DNA of 19,345 nucleotides from G020354785 sp964534745 (GTDB lineage: Bacteria > Bacteroidota > Bacteroidia > Bacteroidales > UBA10428): NCBI GenBank assembly GCA_964534745.1, contig CAZHQW010000058.1, positions 1-19,345 of the forward strand. The letters run 5' to 3'. Position numbers and translations under genes: made by a program. The notes under the pieces are model-generated. The model was not told the origin of the DNA and ran no database searches. It was given only the letters and a program-made list of their open reading frames with translations. How positions within the stretch are numbered: position 1 is the stretch's first letter; the number at the start of each line of letters is the position of its first letter. Positions 1 to 7,085 of this stretch are shown here, one piece after another.

Positions 1-1200
1 TTAATATATAACTCCCGAACCCAACAGCTCATTGCCTTTATACCACACTGCAAACTGCCCGCTTGTAATGCCTCTCTGGAGCTTATCAAAGATAATATAG
101 AGCCCGTCTTTCTCCATATAAAGGGTACCTCTCTGTAATGGCTGCCTGTACCTGATCCTGTTATGATAATCCCCTGATTCGCCCGGCAGCAGTTTTAGAT
201 CTTCCCTTACCCAGTGAATGTCATCGTCTGGAATAAATAAACCTTTACGGTATAGTCCCGGATGGTCCTGCCCCTGTCCGGTGTATATTATATTATTTTT
301 AATGTCTGTGCCTATCACAAAGGATTGCAAGGGCCGTCCGCCTATATTCAATCCCTTGTTCTGTCCTATTGTAAAAAAATGTGCTCCCTCATGTGTGCCG
401 ACAAGTACACCGTCGGAGGCAGAATAGCCGAATTTGCCTGATAATGCCCGCAAATGCACTACTGAACGATCCTCATTTTCCAGGACTTTTTTATAATGGT
501 CATATGCAGGAAGGCTGTCAGGTATCTCTATAACAGAACCTTTCCTTGAAGCCAGCTTTTGCTGAAGGAAAGCGGGGAGATCCACCTTCCCGACAAAACA
601 TATACCCTGGGAGTCCTTTCTTTCTGCCGTAGACAGCTTCTGATCCCTGGCAATATCACGGACTTCTTTTTTGGTTAAGCCTCCGACAGGAAACAAAGCC
701 ATTTTAAGCTGTTCCTGTGAAAGCTGGCAAAGAAAATAACTCTGCTCCTTGTTTTTGTCGTCGCCGGCCAGCAGCCTGTAAATTGTCCTGCCATTTTTCA
801 CCAGCTCTTCTTTTTTACAATAATGTCCTGTTGCTATATAGTCGGCTTTAAGATCCAGTGCTGCCTTCAGGAACAAATCAAACTTTATCTCCCTGTTGCA
901 CATAACATCCGGATTGGGTGTATATCCCTTTTCATATGATGAAAACATATAATCCACAACACGCTGCCTGTATTGCTCACTGAAATCAATAGTGTGAAGA
1001 GGTATGCCAAGCTTTTTTGCAGTCAGCCCGGCAAATACCAGATCATCCTTCCACGGGCAATCACCCGACAATGTGCCCGTTGTATCATGCCAGTTGATCA
1101 TAAAGAGAGCAATAACCTCATATCCCTGATTTTTAAGAAGATATGCTGCAACGCTTGAATCAACCCCACCCGATAAACCTATAACAACTCTTTTATTCAT
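1..1200 (-). CDS. mnmA: tRNA-specific 2-thiouridylase MnmA
   Basis: This cytoplasmic enzyme activates the C2 of wobble uridine-34 with ATP and inserts sulfur to make 2-thiouridine in tRNA-Lys, -Glu and -Gln. The PP-loop SGGVDSS lies at residues 10-16. The first catalytic cysteine is C101 in PNPDVMCNREIKF and the second is C201 in DSQGICFVGK. The segment GTHEGAHFFTIGQNKGLNIGG (about 268-288) is the family's central domain signature. At 399 aa the protein is longer than the usual 360-370 aa, and most of the excess is an acidic, charged segment at about residues 228-262. The ATG start gives the PP-loop its normal distance from the N-terminus. The gene lies 15 bp after the upstream QmoC-like gene on the same strand, so it is probably the last gene of the regulator-qmoC-mnmA transcript. 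The call is secure. Confidence 0.96.
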   Translation of the reverse strand: MNKRVVIGLSGGVDSSVAAYLLKNQGYEVIALFMINWHDTTGTLSGDCPWKDDLVFAGLTAKKLGIPLHTIDFSEQYRQRVVDYMFSSYEKGYTPNPDVMCNREIKFDLFLKAALDLKADYIATGHYCKKEELVKNGRTIYRLLAGDDKNKEQSYFLCQLSQEQLKMALFPVGGLTKKEVRDIARDQKLSTAERKDSQGICFVGKVDLPAFLQQKLASRKGSVIEIPDSLPAYDHYKKVLENEDRSVVHLRALSGKFGYSASDGVLVGTHEGAHFFTIGQNKGLNIGGRPLQSFVIGTDIKNNIIYTGQGQDHPGLYRKGLFIPDDDIHWVREDLKLLPGESGDYHNRIRYRQPLQRGTLYMEKDGLYIIFDKLQRGITSGQFAVWYKGNELLGSGVIY

Positions 1201-1215
1201 ATCATATCAGTACCT

Positions 1216-2319
1216 TTAGCTTATGATCCTGCCCCTTGACCGGGCATACACAAGTGCAACCGTCCTGTAAATAAAATGTCCGAATTTAATATAGGGGGCA
1301 TAAAATATGAGAAACCAAACAAGTATCAGGTGCAAAAAATATATATGGTATGCCAGGTGCCAGTTTTGATATCTCGCTACCTCGAGCACTACTCCCGAAA
1401 TTGTCAGCAGCATAAGAACAACAAGCAGCAACCAGTCAGAATAATTGGTATTGCCATATTTTTTTTTGTTAAAAAGCCTCTGATATATCATTATACTTAA
1501 TCCTGAAAACATCATAAGGGCTGCAATGTTACCCGTTATCTTAAGGGGACTGAAGAACGGCAGGGGGTAGTTGCCTGTGATTACAGCAACTATAGCGCCG
1601 GCAGTGACTGCAAGGAGCAGTATAAATCCGTAAAATACCAGCAGGTGGCTTACTCCTCTTGTTTTCTGTGTTGAGCATTTATTGAAATTGCGGTGAACGA
1701 TTATTTCGCTTATCACTTCTTTTAAGCTGGTAAGTATTCCCGCCTTCCTTCTCAACGGATAATTTCTCTTCATGTCGCTCCAGAATTTTCTTATGCCCCA
1801 CACGGTGAAACCCGCAATTATCAGGGTTATTAAAAAAAATGAGCTGTTCAGCCAGGCATGGGGAAAGAACTTTGAATATAATACCGGTCCCTCTGGGATG
1901 CTCAATGTGCCGGCGCTGTATATTATTAAAAGAATTATTATAAAAGGTATGGCAACGGCAAGAGGAAGGTATGAAGGTTTATTAAGTATGCGCGCAAGGA
2001 ATTTAGGCCTTGCGTAATGCATATAGTTCATTTGTCTTAAAGCCGAAAGAACATCTGCAGGATTTACTCCACGGGGACAATGGGCTGAACAATCACCGCA
2101 CTGGTGGCATAGCCATATGTCAGGATTCCCTGTTAGCTTGTCTCTTAAGCCCCATGCAGCCCACATCATTTCTTTCCTGGGAAAGGGTTTGTGTACAGGT
2201 GAAAGTGAGCAGACAGCAGTGCACTCACCACACTGCACACACTGCTTCAAAGATGAGCCGCTGGCTAATTTTGTGTGCTTTATGAAGTCTATATCCGGAT
2301 TAAGGGTAATGGTGTCCAT
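1216..2319 (-). CDS. QmoC/HdrC-like iron-sulfur and membrane cytochrome protein
   Basis: This 367-aa protein is probably a quinone-interacting electron-transfer subunit. The N-terminal half carries two complete [4Fe-4S] motifs, C27-C30-C33-C37 and C71-C74-C77-C81, as in HdrC. The C-terminal half has about six membrane helices (near 117-136, 156-176, 224-247, 262-281, 294-314 and 322-345). Histidines at 209, 225, 321, 325 and 330 are possible haem ligands, as in the NarI-like domain of QmoC. I chose the ATG at 2319, 13 nt after the upstream regulator's stop. The frame extends to a GTG at 2358, but that start would overlap the regulator and add a tail unlike the family. No QmoA, QmoB or HdrA/B gene is in the window, so its electron donor and acceptor are unknown. 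The architecture is clear; the physiological role is inferred. Confidence 0.82.
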   Translation of the reverse strand: MDTITLNPDIDFIKHTKLASGSSLKQCVQCGECTAVCSLSPVHKPFPRKEMMWAAWGLRDKLTGNPDIWLCHQCGDCSAHCPRGVNPADVLSALRQMNYMHYARPKFLARILNKPSYLPLAVAIPFIIILLIIYSAGTLSIPEGPVLYSKFFPHAWLNSSFFLITLIIAGFTVWGIRKFWSDMKRNYPLRRKAGILTSLKEVISEIIVHRNFNKCSTQKTRGVSHLLVFYGFILLLAVTAGAIVAVITGNYPLPFFSPLKITGNIAALMMFSGLSIMIYQRLFNKKKYGNTNYSDWLLLVVLMLLTISGVVLEVARYQNWHLAYHIYFLHLILVWFLIFYAPYIKFGHFIYRTVALVYARSRGRIIS

Positions 2320-2332
2320 GATCAGTGCCGTT

Positions 2333-3034
2333 TTATTCTTTAAATTTGTATCCCACACCTTTTACTGTCTTTATATGCTTGTCCCCTATTTTTTCCCTTA
2401 GTTTTCTGATATGTACATCAATGGTACGGTCACCTACAATGACGCCATCTCCCCAGACAAGCTGAAAGATCTCTTCCCTGCTGAATACCTTCCCCGGCTT
2501 TGAGCATAAGAACAATAAGATCTCAAATTCCTTTTTTGGCAATATCAGTTCTTTATTCTTTTTATATACTACAAATTTTTCACGGTCGATTTTAATATCA
2601 CCTGTTTTTATCATGCCACCCGAGCTTTCAGGAAGTTTATAATAGTCAGGTGTATTGTATCTTTTCAGTAATGCCTTGATCCTGCTGATTAACACTTTTG
2701 GCTTTACGGGTTTGTTTATATAATCGTCTCCGCCTGCTTCGAATCCGGCAATTTGCGAATAGTCTTCTCCCCGGGCTGTAAGGAAAGCTATTATTGTATA
2801 GCTGAGACTGCTGATTTTTCTGAGACGCCTGCATGTCTCAATCCCGTCCATGCCAGGCATCATAACGTCAAGCAGTATAAGGTGAGGTTTACTCTTCTTT
2901 GCTATCTTGATTGCATCTTTCCCGTTATCAGTTTTATATACCTTGTAACCCTCAGCTTTTAAATTGTAGCCCAGAAACTCCAGAATATCAGGTTCATCAT
3001 CAACAAGAAGAATCTTGTATTTTATCTCAACCAT
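2333..3034 (-). CDS. OmpR/PhoB-type response regulator
   Basis: This 233-aa two-domain transcriptional regulator has a complete receiver: acidic pair D12/D13, phosphoacceptor D56 in LLDVMMPGMDG, T86 and K108. A winged-helix effector domain follows (about 135-233), with the recognition region DRTIDVHIRKLREKIG and the terminal hairpin KTVKGVGYKF. The C-terminal wording resembles the PhoB-like regulators of Bacteroidetes more than the RprY type, but the family is large and the signal it senses cannot be read from sequence. No histidine kinase is adjacent. It is the first gene of a leftward transcript with the QmoC-like gene and mnmA, and it is divergent from the polyphosphate operon. A strong promoter sits 30-60 bp upstream, and TGTAAC motifs in the same gap may be its own binding sites (inference). 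Confidence 0.93.
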   Translation of the reverse strand: MVEIKYKILLVDDEPDILEFLGYNLKAEGYKVYKTDNGKDAIKIAKKSKPHLILLDVMMPGMDGIETCRRLRKISSLSYTIIAFLTARGEDYSQIAGFEAGGDDYINKPVKPKVLISRIKALLKRYNTPDYYKLPESSGGMIKTGDIKIDREKFVVYKKNKELILPKKEFEILLFLCSKPGKVFSREEIFQLVWGDGVIVGDRTIDVHIRKLREKIGDKHIKTVKGVGYKFKE

Positions 3035-3055
3035 TTATTTTGCAATTTAAGCTGG

Positions 3056-3227
3056 TGTAACGAACAAATATACCCTGCTGTTAATAATTATACAAATAAA
3101 GAGAAAAGACTTTAATCAAAATAATTTATTAAAAATGTAACAAATTATAAAAATAATTGTAACATAGTAATGTAACAGCAAAGAATGTTTTAGCGGATTA
3201 CAGTTATTTGTAAACCGGGATGTAACA
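3056..3227 (+). promoter_or_regulatory. Cluster of TGTAAC motifs, candidate regulator sites
   Basis: Five same-strand TGTAAC hexamers fall in 172 bp of the divergent gap: 3056 (followed by G), 3136, 3158, 3171 and 3221 (each followed by A, giving TGTAACA). A related TGTAAAC starts at 3209. Start-to-start spacings are 80, 22, 13 and 50 bp. The 22-bp step is two turns of the 11-bp period used by many OmpR/PhoB-family regulators, but the others do not fit a strict 11-bp ladder. The site at 3056 overlaps the predicted start of the leftward transcript, and the one at 3221 is about 70-80 bp before the predicted rightward start. Binding by the adjacent regulator is inference. Confidence 0.5.
3065..3096 (-). 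promoter_or_regulatory. Bacteroidetes-type promoter of the PhoB-like regulator
   Basis: Read on the minus strand, a TTTG (-33 box, 3093-3096) is followed after 20 nt by TATATTTG (-7 box, 3065-3072). This matches the Bacteroidetes primary sigma consensus TTTG/N17-23/TAnnTTTG at every conserved position. The predicted transcript start is near 3058, which leaves a leader of about 24 nt before the ATG at 3034. Confidence 0.72.
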
Positions 3228-3285
3228 TTTGCCAGGGAGATTGAGTATACTGCAATAATTCAATGGAATTTTATATAAAAAGGTA

Positions 3286-3293
3286 TATATTTG
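3286..3293 (+). promoter_or_regulatory. -7 promoter box upstream of the polyphosphate operon
   Basis: TATATTTG fits TAnnTTTG exactly and lies 19 bp before the ATG at 3313. No TTTG or TTG is found at the expected -33 distance (about 3260-3266). If this is the promoter, it is weak alone and may need an activator bound upstream, where TGTAACA motifs occur. Confidence 0.5.
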
Positions 3294-3312
3294 CAGGTTT
3301 ATTAGTCTATTT

Positions 3313-4110
3313 ATGAAAGAAACATACAGAACAGAGAACAATATGAAAATTCCGGATGAAATAATTTCCATAATTGAGAAATTCGACCGGATAAACCTGG
3401 ATGAGATCTCAAAGGTTGAGCTGATGAACAGGACAGACACAAAGTATGTATTCAGGATTGACAAATTAAATATTATACTTAAAAAGGCGCTGCATAACTA
3501 CAGGGTGCTTGAGGTAAACAATGAACGTATCCATCCATACAGCAATCAGTATTATGATACCTATGACTATGAAATGTATCTGAACCATCATAATGGTAAA
3601 CTTAACAGGTACAAAATAAGATGCAGGAATTATGATGTTTCGGATATTGCATTTCTGGAAATAAAATTCAAATCAAACAAGGACAGGACAATAAAAAAGC
3701 GCATCAGGAACAATTTCAGTACAAATTTGAATACGATATCAGGTAATTTTATTGAAAGCAATTCGCCATACAAATCCAACGAACTTATACCGGTATTACA
3801 AAATAGATTTCACCGAATAACACTGGCACACAAGACCGCTAAAGAAAGAATAACTCTTGATTTTAATTTAACATATACTAGCAACCTGTCCGGAATTAAG
3901 AAGACTCATGATCTGCCCAACCTTGCAATATGTGAGGTCAAGAAAGAAGGACTTGTAAAAAAATCGGAATTCGTAGCAATATTAAGATCGGAACATATCA
4001 GGCCGTCAGGTATGAGCAAGTATTGCATAGGGGCCGCATTGCTGTATAGTGATTTGAAAAAGAACCAGTTCAAGAGAAAGTTAAGATTTATAGAAAATAT
4101 TCACCGCTAG
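3313..4110 (+). CDS. VTC-domain polyphosphate polymerase
   Basis: This 265-aa protein is a single VTC domain, the tunnel-shaped triphosphate-tunnel fold that in yeast Vtc4 makes polyphosphate from ATP. Visible tunnel residues are R40/D42/K44 in ELMNRTDTKYVFR, R99/K101/R103 in NRYKIRCR, E116/K118 in FLEIKFK, the basic cluster K128-R130, R179 and D183 in ERITLDF, and E208/K210 in AICEVKK. No membrane segment is present, so it is probably cytoplasmic and docks on the DUF4956 membrane protein encoded 27 bp downstream. A second in-frame ATG at 3343 (MKIPDE) is nearly as good a start and would remove 10 residues. VTC genes next to DUF4956 genes are a recurrent bacterial arrangement. The family call is firm; polyphosphate as the actual product is inferred from the family. 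Confidence 0.88.
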   Translation: MKETYRTENNMKIPDEIISIIEKFDRINLDEISKVELMNRTDTKYVFRIDKLNIILKKALHNYRVLEVNNERIHPYSNQYYDTYDYEMYLNHHNGKLNRYKIRCRNYDVSDIAFLEIKFKSNKDRTIKKRIRNNFSTNLNTISGNFIESNSPYKSNELIPVLQNRFHRITLAHKTAKERITLDFNLTYTSNLSGIKKTHDLPNLAICEVKKEGLVKKSEFVAILRSEHIRPSGMSKYCIGAALLYSDLKKNQFKRKLRFIENIHR

Positions 4111-4137
4111 TATAAATAAATATAAATTAAGCCTAAA

Positions 4138-4851
4138 ATGGAACTTGGATTATTCAGTATGAAAACCAAAATTGGTTCGGAATTATTTGGAATAAACATT
4201 GTTGATATACCTGATTTCCTGCAGCTGCTTCTCAGATTCTCCTTTAACCTGGTAATTCTTCTTATACTTATAAGATTATTATATTATCCGGTAGCAAAAA
4301 GGAAAGATTACCTTTTTACATACATTCTGCTTGGCACAGCGATATTTTTATTATGCTTCCTGCTTGAAAATGTAAAGCTGCAGCTGGGACTGGCACTCGG
4401 ATTGTTTGCCATATTCGGGATACTGAGGTACCGCACCAGCCAGATACCAATCAAGGAAATGACCTATCTTTTTATTGTAATATGTATATCTGTAATAAAT
4501 GCACTGGCCAACAAGAAGGTAAGTTATGTAGAGCTGCTATTCACAAATTTAATCATAATTGTCGTTACATTCAGCCTTGAAAAGCTATGGCTGCTAAAGC
4601 ATGAATCACGAAAGGCAATTATGTATGAAAAGATTGATCTTATAAAACCGGAAAACTACCAGATGCTGCTTAAAGACCTTGAAAAAAGAACAGGCTTAAA
4701 AATAAACAGGGTGGAAGTTGGAAGAGTTGACTTTCTGCGTGACGTTGCAAGGCTCACGATTTATTACTTCGAACCCACTAACCAGGTTAATATATCTGAT
4801 GAGCAGGATAGTTATACGGATAATAATGACACTGACGATGGGATTTTATAA
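4138..4851 (+). CDS. DUF4956 inner-membrane protein
   Basis: This 237-aa integral membrane protein has about four or five hydrophobic helices between residues 27 and 148. They flank the family's most recognisable stretch, GLALGLFAIFGILRYRTSQI (about 82-101). The C-terminal part (about 150-237) is soluble and includes KPENYQMLLKDLEKRTGLKI and an acidic, Asn-rich tail. DUF4956 has no assigned reaction. Its genes often neighbour VTC-domain polymerases, so a membrane anchor or channel for the polymer product is the likely role, by analogy with the membrane subunits of the yeast VTC complex. That role is inference. The gene lies 27 bp after the VTC gene, and its last codons overlap the start of the DUF2490 gene by 14 nt, which supports one operon. 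Confidence 0.85.
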   Translation: MELGLFSMKTKIGSELFGINIVDIPDFLQLLLRFSFNLVILLILIRLLYYPVAKRKDYLFTYILLGTAIFLLCFLLENVKLQLGLALGLFAIFGILRYRTSQIPIKEMTYLFIVICISVINALANKKVSYVELLFTNLIIIVVTFSLEKLWLLKHESRKAIMYEKIDLIKPENYQMLLKDLEKRTGLKINRVEVGRVDFLRDVARLTIYYFEPTNQVNISDEQDSYTDNNDTDDGIL

Positions 4852-5542
4852 AAAGCCCTATAATCTTGTAACATCCAGGTTAGTACTCCTTTTTTTTATT
4901 ATCACTTTTCTGTATAATCCGGGTTTTGCCCAGACTGATGATTTTCAGCTCTGGTCCGGCGTTGGTCTTGACATAAGTATTACAAAAAAAATATCTTTTA
5001 AAATAGAGGAGGAGATAAGGCTGAAGGATAATGCTACTGAGATTGATATGTACTTTACGGATGCCGGTATTTCGTATAATTTCTGGAATGATTTTACACT
5101 GGCCGGTAACTATAGATATATTAGAAAATATGAGCCCGAGGGGGTTTACAGCAATATGCATAAATATTATATAGACCTGGAGTATGAAAACAATATCCGC
5201 AGATGGGAATATTCGATCAGAACCCGCTACCAGTCCCGTTACAAGAACATAAAGTCGAGTGAACTGGGATATAAGCCGGAAAAGCACAGCAGGAACAAAA
5301 TATGCCTCGCCTATGATATTTACCGCAGCCCTCTGAAGCCTGAAATATGGTGTGAAATATATTACCAGCTTAATAATCCCGATGGCAACGAACTTGACAA
5401 AATAAGAGTCGCACCCGGACTAAACTATTCTATAAACAGGGCAAACAGGATAAAGATATATTATATGATCGAGAAGGAGTTATCGGTGAAGAATCCTGCT
5501 ACTAATTATATTCTCGGCATAGGATATACTTACAGGCTATAG
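4838..5542 (+). CDS. DUF2490 outer-membrane beta-barrel protein
   Basis: This is a 234-aa predicted secreted protein. The start at 4838 gives a normal signal peptide: basic FYKKPYNLVTSR, then a hydrophobic core, with cleavage after the alanine of NPGFA-QTDD. An ATG at 4826 is also possible; the open frame extends further upstream but would overlap the previous gene heavily. The mature part is alternating aromatic/charged beta strands typical of DUF2490, such as FWNDFTLAGNYRYIRKYE, RRWEYSIRTRYQSRYK, KPEIWCEIYYQLN and the final YILGIGYTYRL. DUF2490 proteins are predicted outer-membrane barrels of unknown function. As the last gene of the VTC-DUF4956 operon it suggests the product, or its regulation, reaches the outer membrane, but no direct evidence is visible. 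Confidence 0.82.
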   Translation: MGFYKKPYNLVTSRLVLLFFIITFLYNPGFAQTDDFQLWSGVGLDISITKKISFKIEEEIRLKDNATEIDMYFTDAGISYNFWNDFTLAGNYRYIRKYEPEGVYSNMHKYYIDLEYENNIRRWEYSIRTRYQSRYKNIKSSELGYKPEKHSRNKICLAYDIYRSPLKPEIWCEIYYQLNNPDGNELDKIRVAPGLNYSINRANRIKIYYMIEKELSVKNPATNYILGIGYTYRL

Positions 5543-5588
5543 CAGCAGCACTTCCCCTGTTTTTGTAAGTAACCGGATTCCAACTATA

Positions 5589-6716
5589 TCAGCCTGCGGC
5601 ACATTTGTTGATGCTTTCCCATAACAGGTTTGCTGTTTTTTCCCAGGTATATTGCTCCCTTTGCTTTTTTGCCCTGGTTATAAGTTTATCCCTAAGGTTA
5701 ATGTCGCAGAAAATTCTAAGCATAGCCTCCTTAATTGACTCCACAGAAGCAGGCTCTACGTAAAGGGCCGCATTACCTCCTACCTCGGGCATTGATGATA
5801 CCCTGGATGTAATTATGGGCACGTCGCAATACATGGCTTCAAGCAGGGGGATGCCAAAGCCCTCGAAAAAAGAAGCATAAACAAGTGCCAGCGCAGATGC
5901 AGTGATTAACCTCAGATTCTTGTAACTAACCCTTCCCGTAAAAAAAATTTCATCTTTAAATTTAGCATTCTCGTAGGTTGTCTGCAGCTCGGGTGTCCAC
6001 CATTTTTTGGAACCAACAACAAGAAATTTGACATTGCTGTTCACTGCCTGCTTAAAACCATCAAATGCCTTTATAAGATTTGCCAGGTTCTTACGGGGAT
6101 GAATAAGGCCGATAAAGAGAAAGTAAGGACATCCATCGGAAAACTCCAGCCTCACCTTGTTTTGGTCTTCCTTATCAAGGGGCCTGAGTTCTTCGCCAAC
6201 ACCGTTATAAACAACATCTATCATATCACTGCCGATATTAAATCTTGACATTATATCCTGCTTGGTGAAATTTGAGACAGTGGCAATACGGCTTGCCTTT
6301 CTGATAAATCGGGGAAAAAAATGAAAGTAATACTTTCTGACATGCCATGGAACAAATTCAGGATAATGAAAAAAATTCAAATCATGAATAACAGGCATTG
6401 ATTTTACTTTTGTTCTTAATGATAACCACCCGTCAGGTGATAGGAAAAGATCCGGTTTATGTTTTCTTAATGCATGTGTAACACCCCAGTCAAAGAAGAG
6501 ATACCACAGCACCGGATGGCGTGCCTGGGGATGTACTACTACAGGGGTTATGTTATCACTGAAAATGAATTCTTCCGAGTACTTCCTGTCAAAAAGGAAA
6601 ATAAATTCGTGTTCAGGGTGAGAAGCGGTTATTTTCTTTAGTGTATGATAGGTAAATAAACCAATACCTTCAAGTTTGTTTTTTAGGAGTAATCTCGTAT
6701 TAACCGCTATTTTCAT
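5589..6716 (-). CDS. GT4-family glycosyltransferase
   Basis: This 375-aa retaining GT-B glycosyltransferase of the group 1/GT4 family transfers a sugar from a nucleotide donor to an unknown acceptor, probably a cell-surface glycan or lipid carrier. The N-terminal acceptor domain includes GIGLFTYHTL and VIHDLNFFHYPE (H111). The donor domain starts near FIGLIHPRKNLANLIKAF (R208/K209) and carries the EX7E motif, E285 and E293 in EGFGIPLLEAM. Length is typical. It has no membrane segment, but a basic N-terminus and aromatic patches (for example YYFHFFPRF) could touch the membrane. No polysaccharide cluster surrounds it. The gene lies 73 bp after a regulator remnant on the same strand and ends 46 bp from the convergent DUF2490 gene. 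The start ATG precedes the family-typical KIAVNTRLL strand. Confidence 0.9.
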   Translation of the reverse strand: MKIAVNTRLLLKNKLEGIGLFTYHTLKKITASHPEHEFIFLFDRKYSEEFIFSDNITPVVVHPQARHPVLWYLFFDWGVTHALRKHKPDLFLSPDGWLSLRTKVKSMPVIHDLNFFHYPEFVPWHVRKYYFHFFPRFIRKASRIATVSNFTKQDIMSRFNIGSDMIDVVYNGVGEELRPLDKEDQNKVRLEFSDGCPYFLFIGLIHPRKNLANLIKAFDGFKQAVNSNVKFLVVGSKKWWTPELQTTYENAKFKDEIFFTGRVSYKNLRLITASALALVYASFFEGFGIPLLEAMYCDVPIITSRVSSMPEVGGNAALYVEPASVESIKEAMLRIFCDINLRDKLITRAKKQREQYTWEKTANLLWESINKCAAG

Positions 6717-6789
6717 AACTCACCGGATTTTCAATGCCGAATTTAATTAAATTTACAGAAGTATTTAAGAACTTATATAAAAATTCTGG

Positions 6790-7077
6790 CTATTTATAAT
6801 GCCTTAATATAAATCCCGTACCATGACCATTTTCAATTTTCATGCTCGGAACCGGTTTCAAATACTTACTTAATCTTGAAATAAAAACATCCATGCTGCG
6901 GCCCGGAAAAAAGTCATCTTCTTCCCACAGCGATTTTAATATTCTTAAATCCTGCTCCCCGTCCTCGCAGAAACTGATTGAATAAGCCTTCTTCTCAAGG
7001 TTTTCTTTTGTTATGAAACTCAATGTTTTATCATCTTCAACATATAATATCTTTGCATGCTCACCAGCCATATACAT
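6790..7077 (-). pseudogene. Remnant of an RprY-like response regulator (internal deletion)
   Basis: From the ATG at 7077 (or 7071) the frame encodes the beginning of a receiver, AKILYVEDDKTLSFITKENL through CEDGE. It then passes directly, at about 6948-6960, into the end of an OmpR-type winged helix: ILKSLWEEDDFF, GRSMDVFISRLSKYLK and the final hairpin GHGTGFIL. The phosphoacceptor Asp, the Thr/Ser and Lys of the receiver and most of the effector domain are missing, so about 94 aa remain of an expected 230 or so. The deletion keeps the reading frame, and there are no stops or frameshifts. It follows the RprX-like kinase gene by 8 bp, where the partner regulator is expected. A small functional protein retaining the recognition helix, or an assembly error, cannot be ruled out. 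The open frame extends upstream to 7164, but that part overlaps the kinase gene. Confidence 0.8.
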
Positions 7078-7085
7078 ATAAATTA

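Noticed and set aside
2320..2358. GTG start of the QmoC-like gene at 2358
   Set aside because: It overlaps the regulator's final codons, and the added residues are just that sequence out of frame; the ATG at 2319 fits better.
5529..5569. Possible terminator hairpin between the convergent DUF2490 and glycosyltransferase genes
   Set aside because: CTTACAGG and CCTGT-TTTT-GTAAG pair only with a 4-5 nt bulge and a long loop, and no T run follows.
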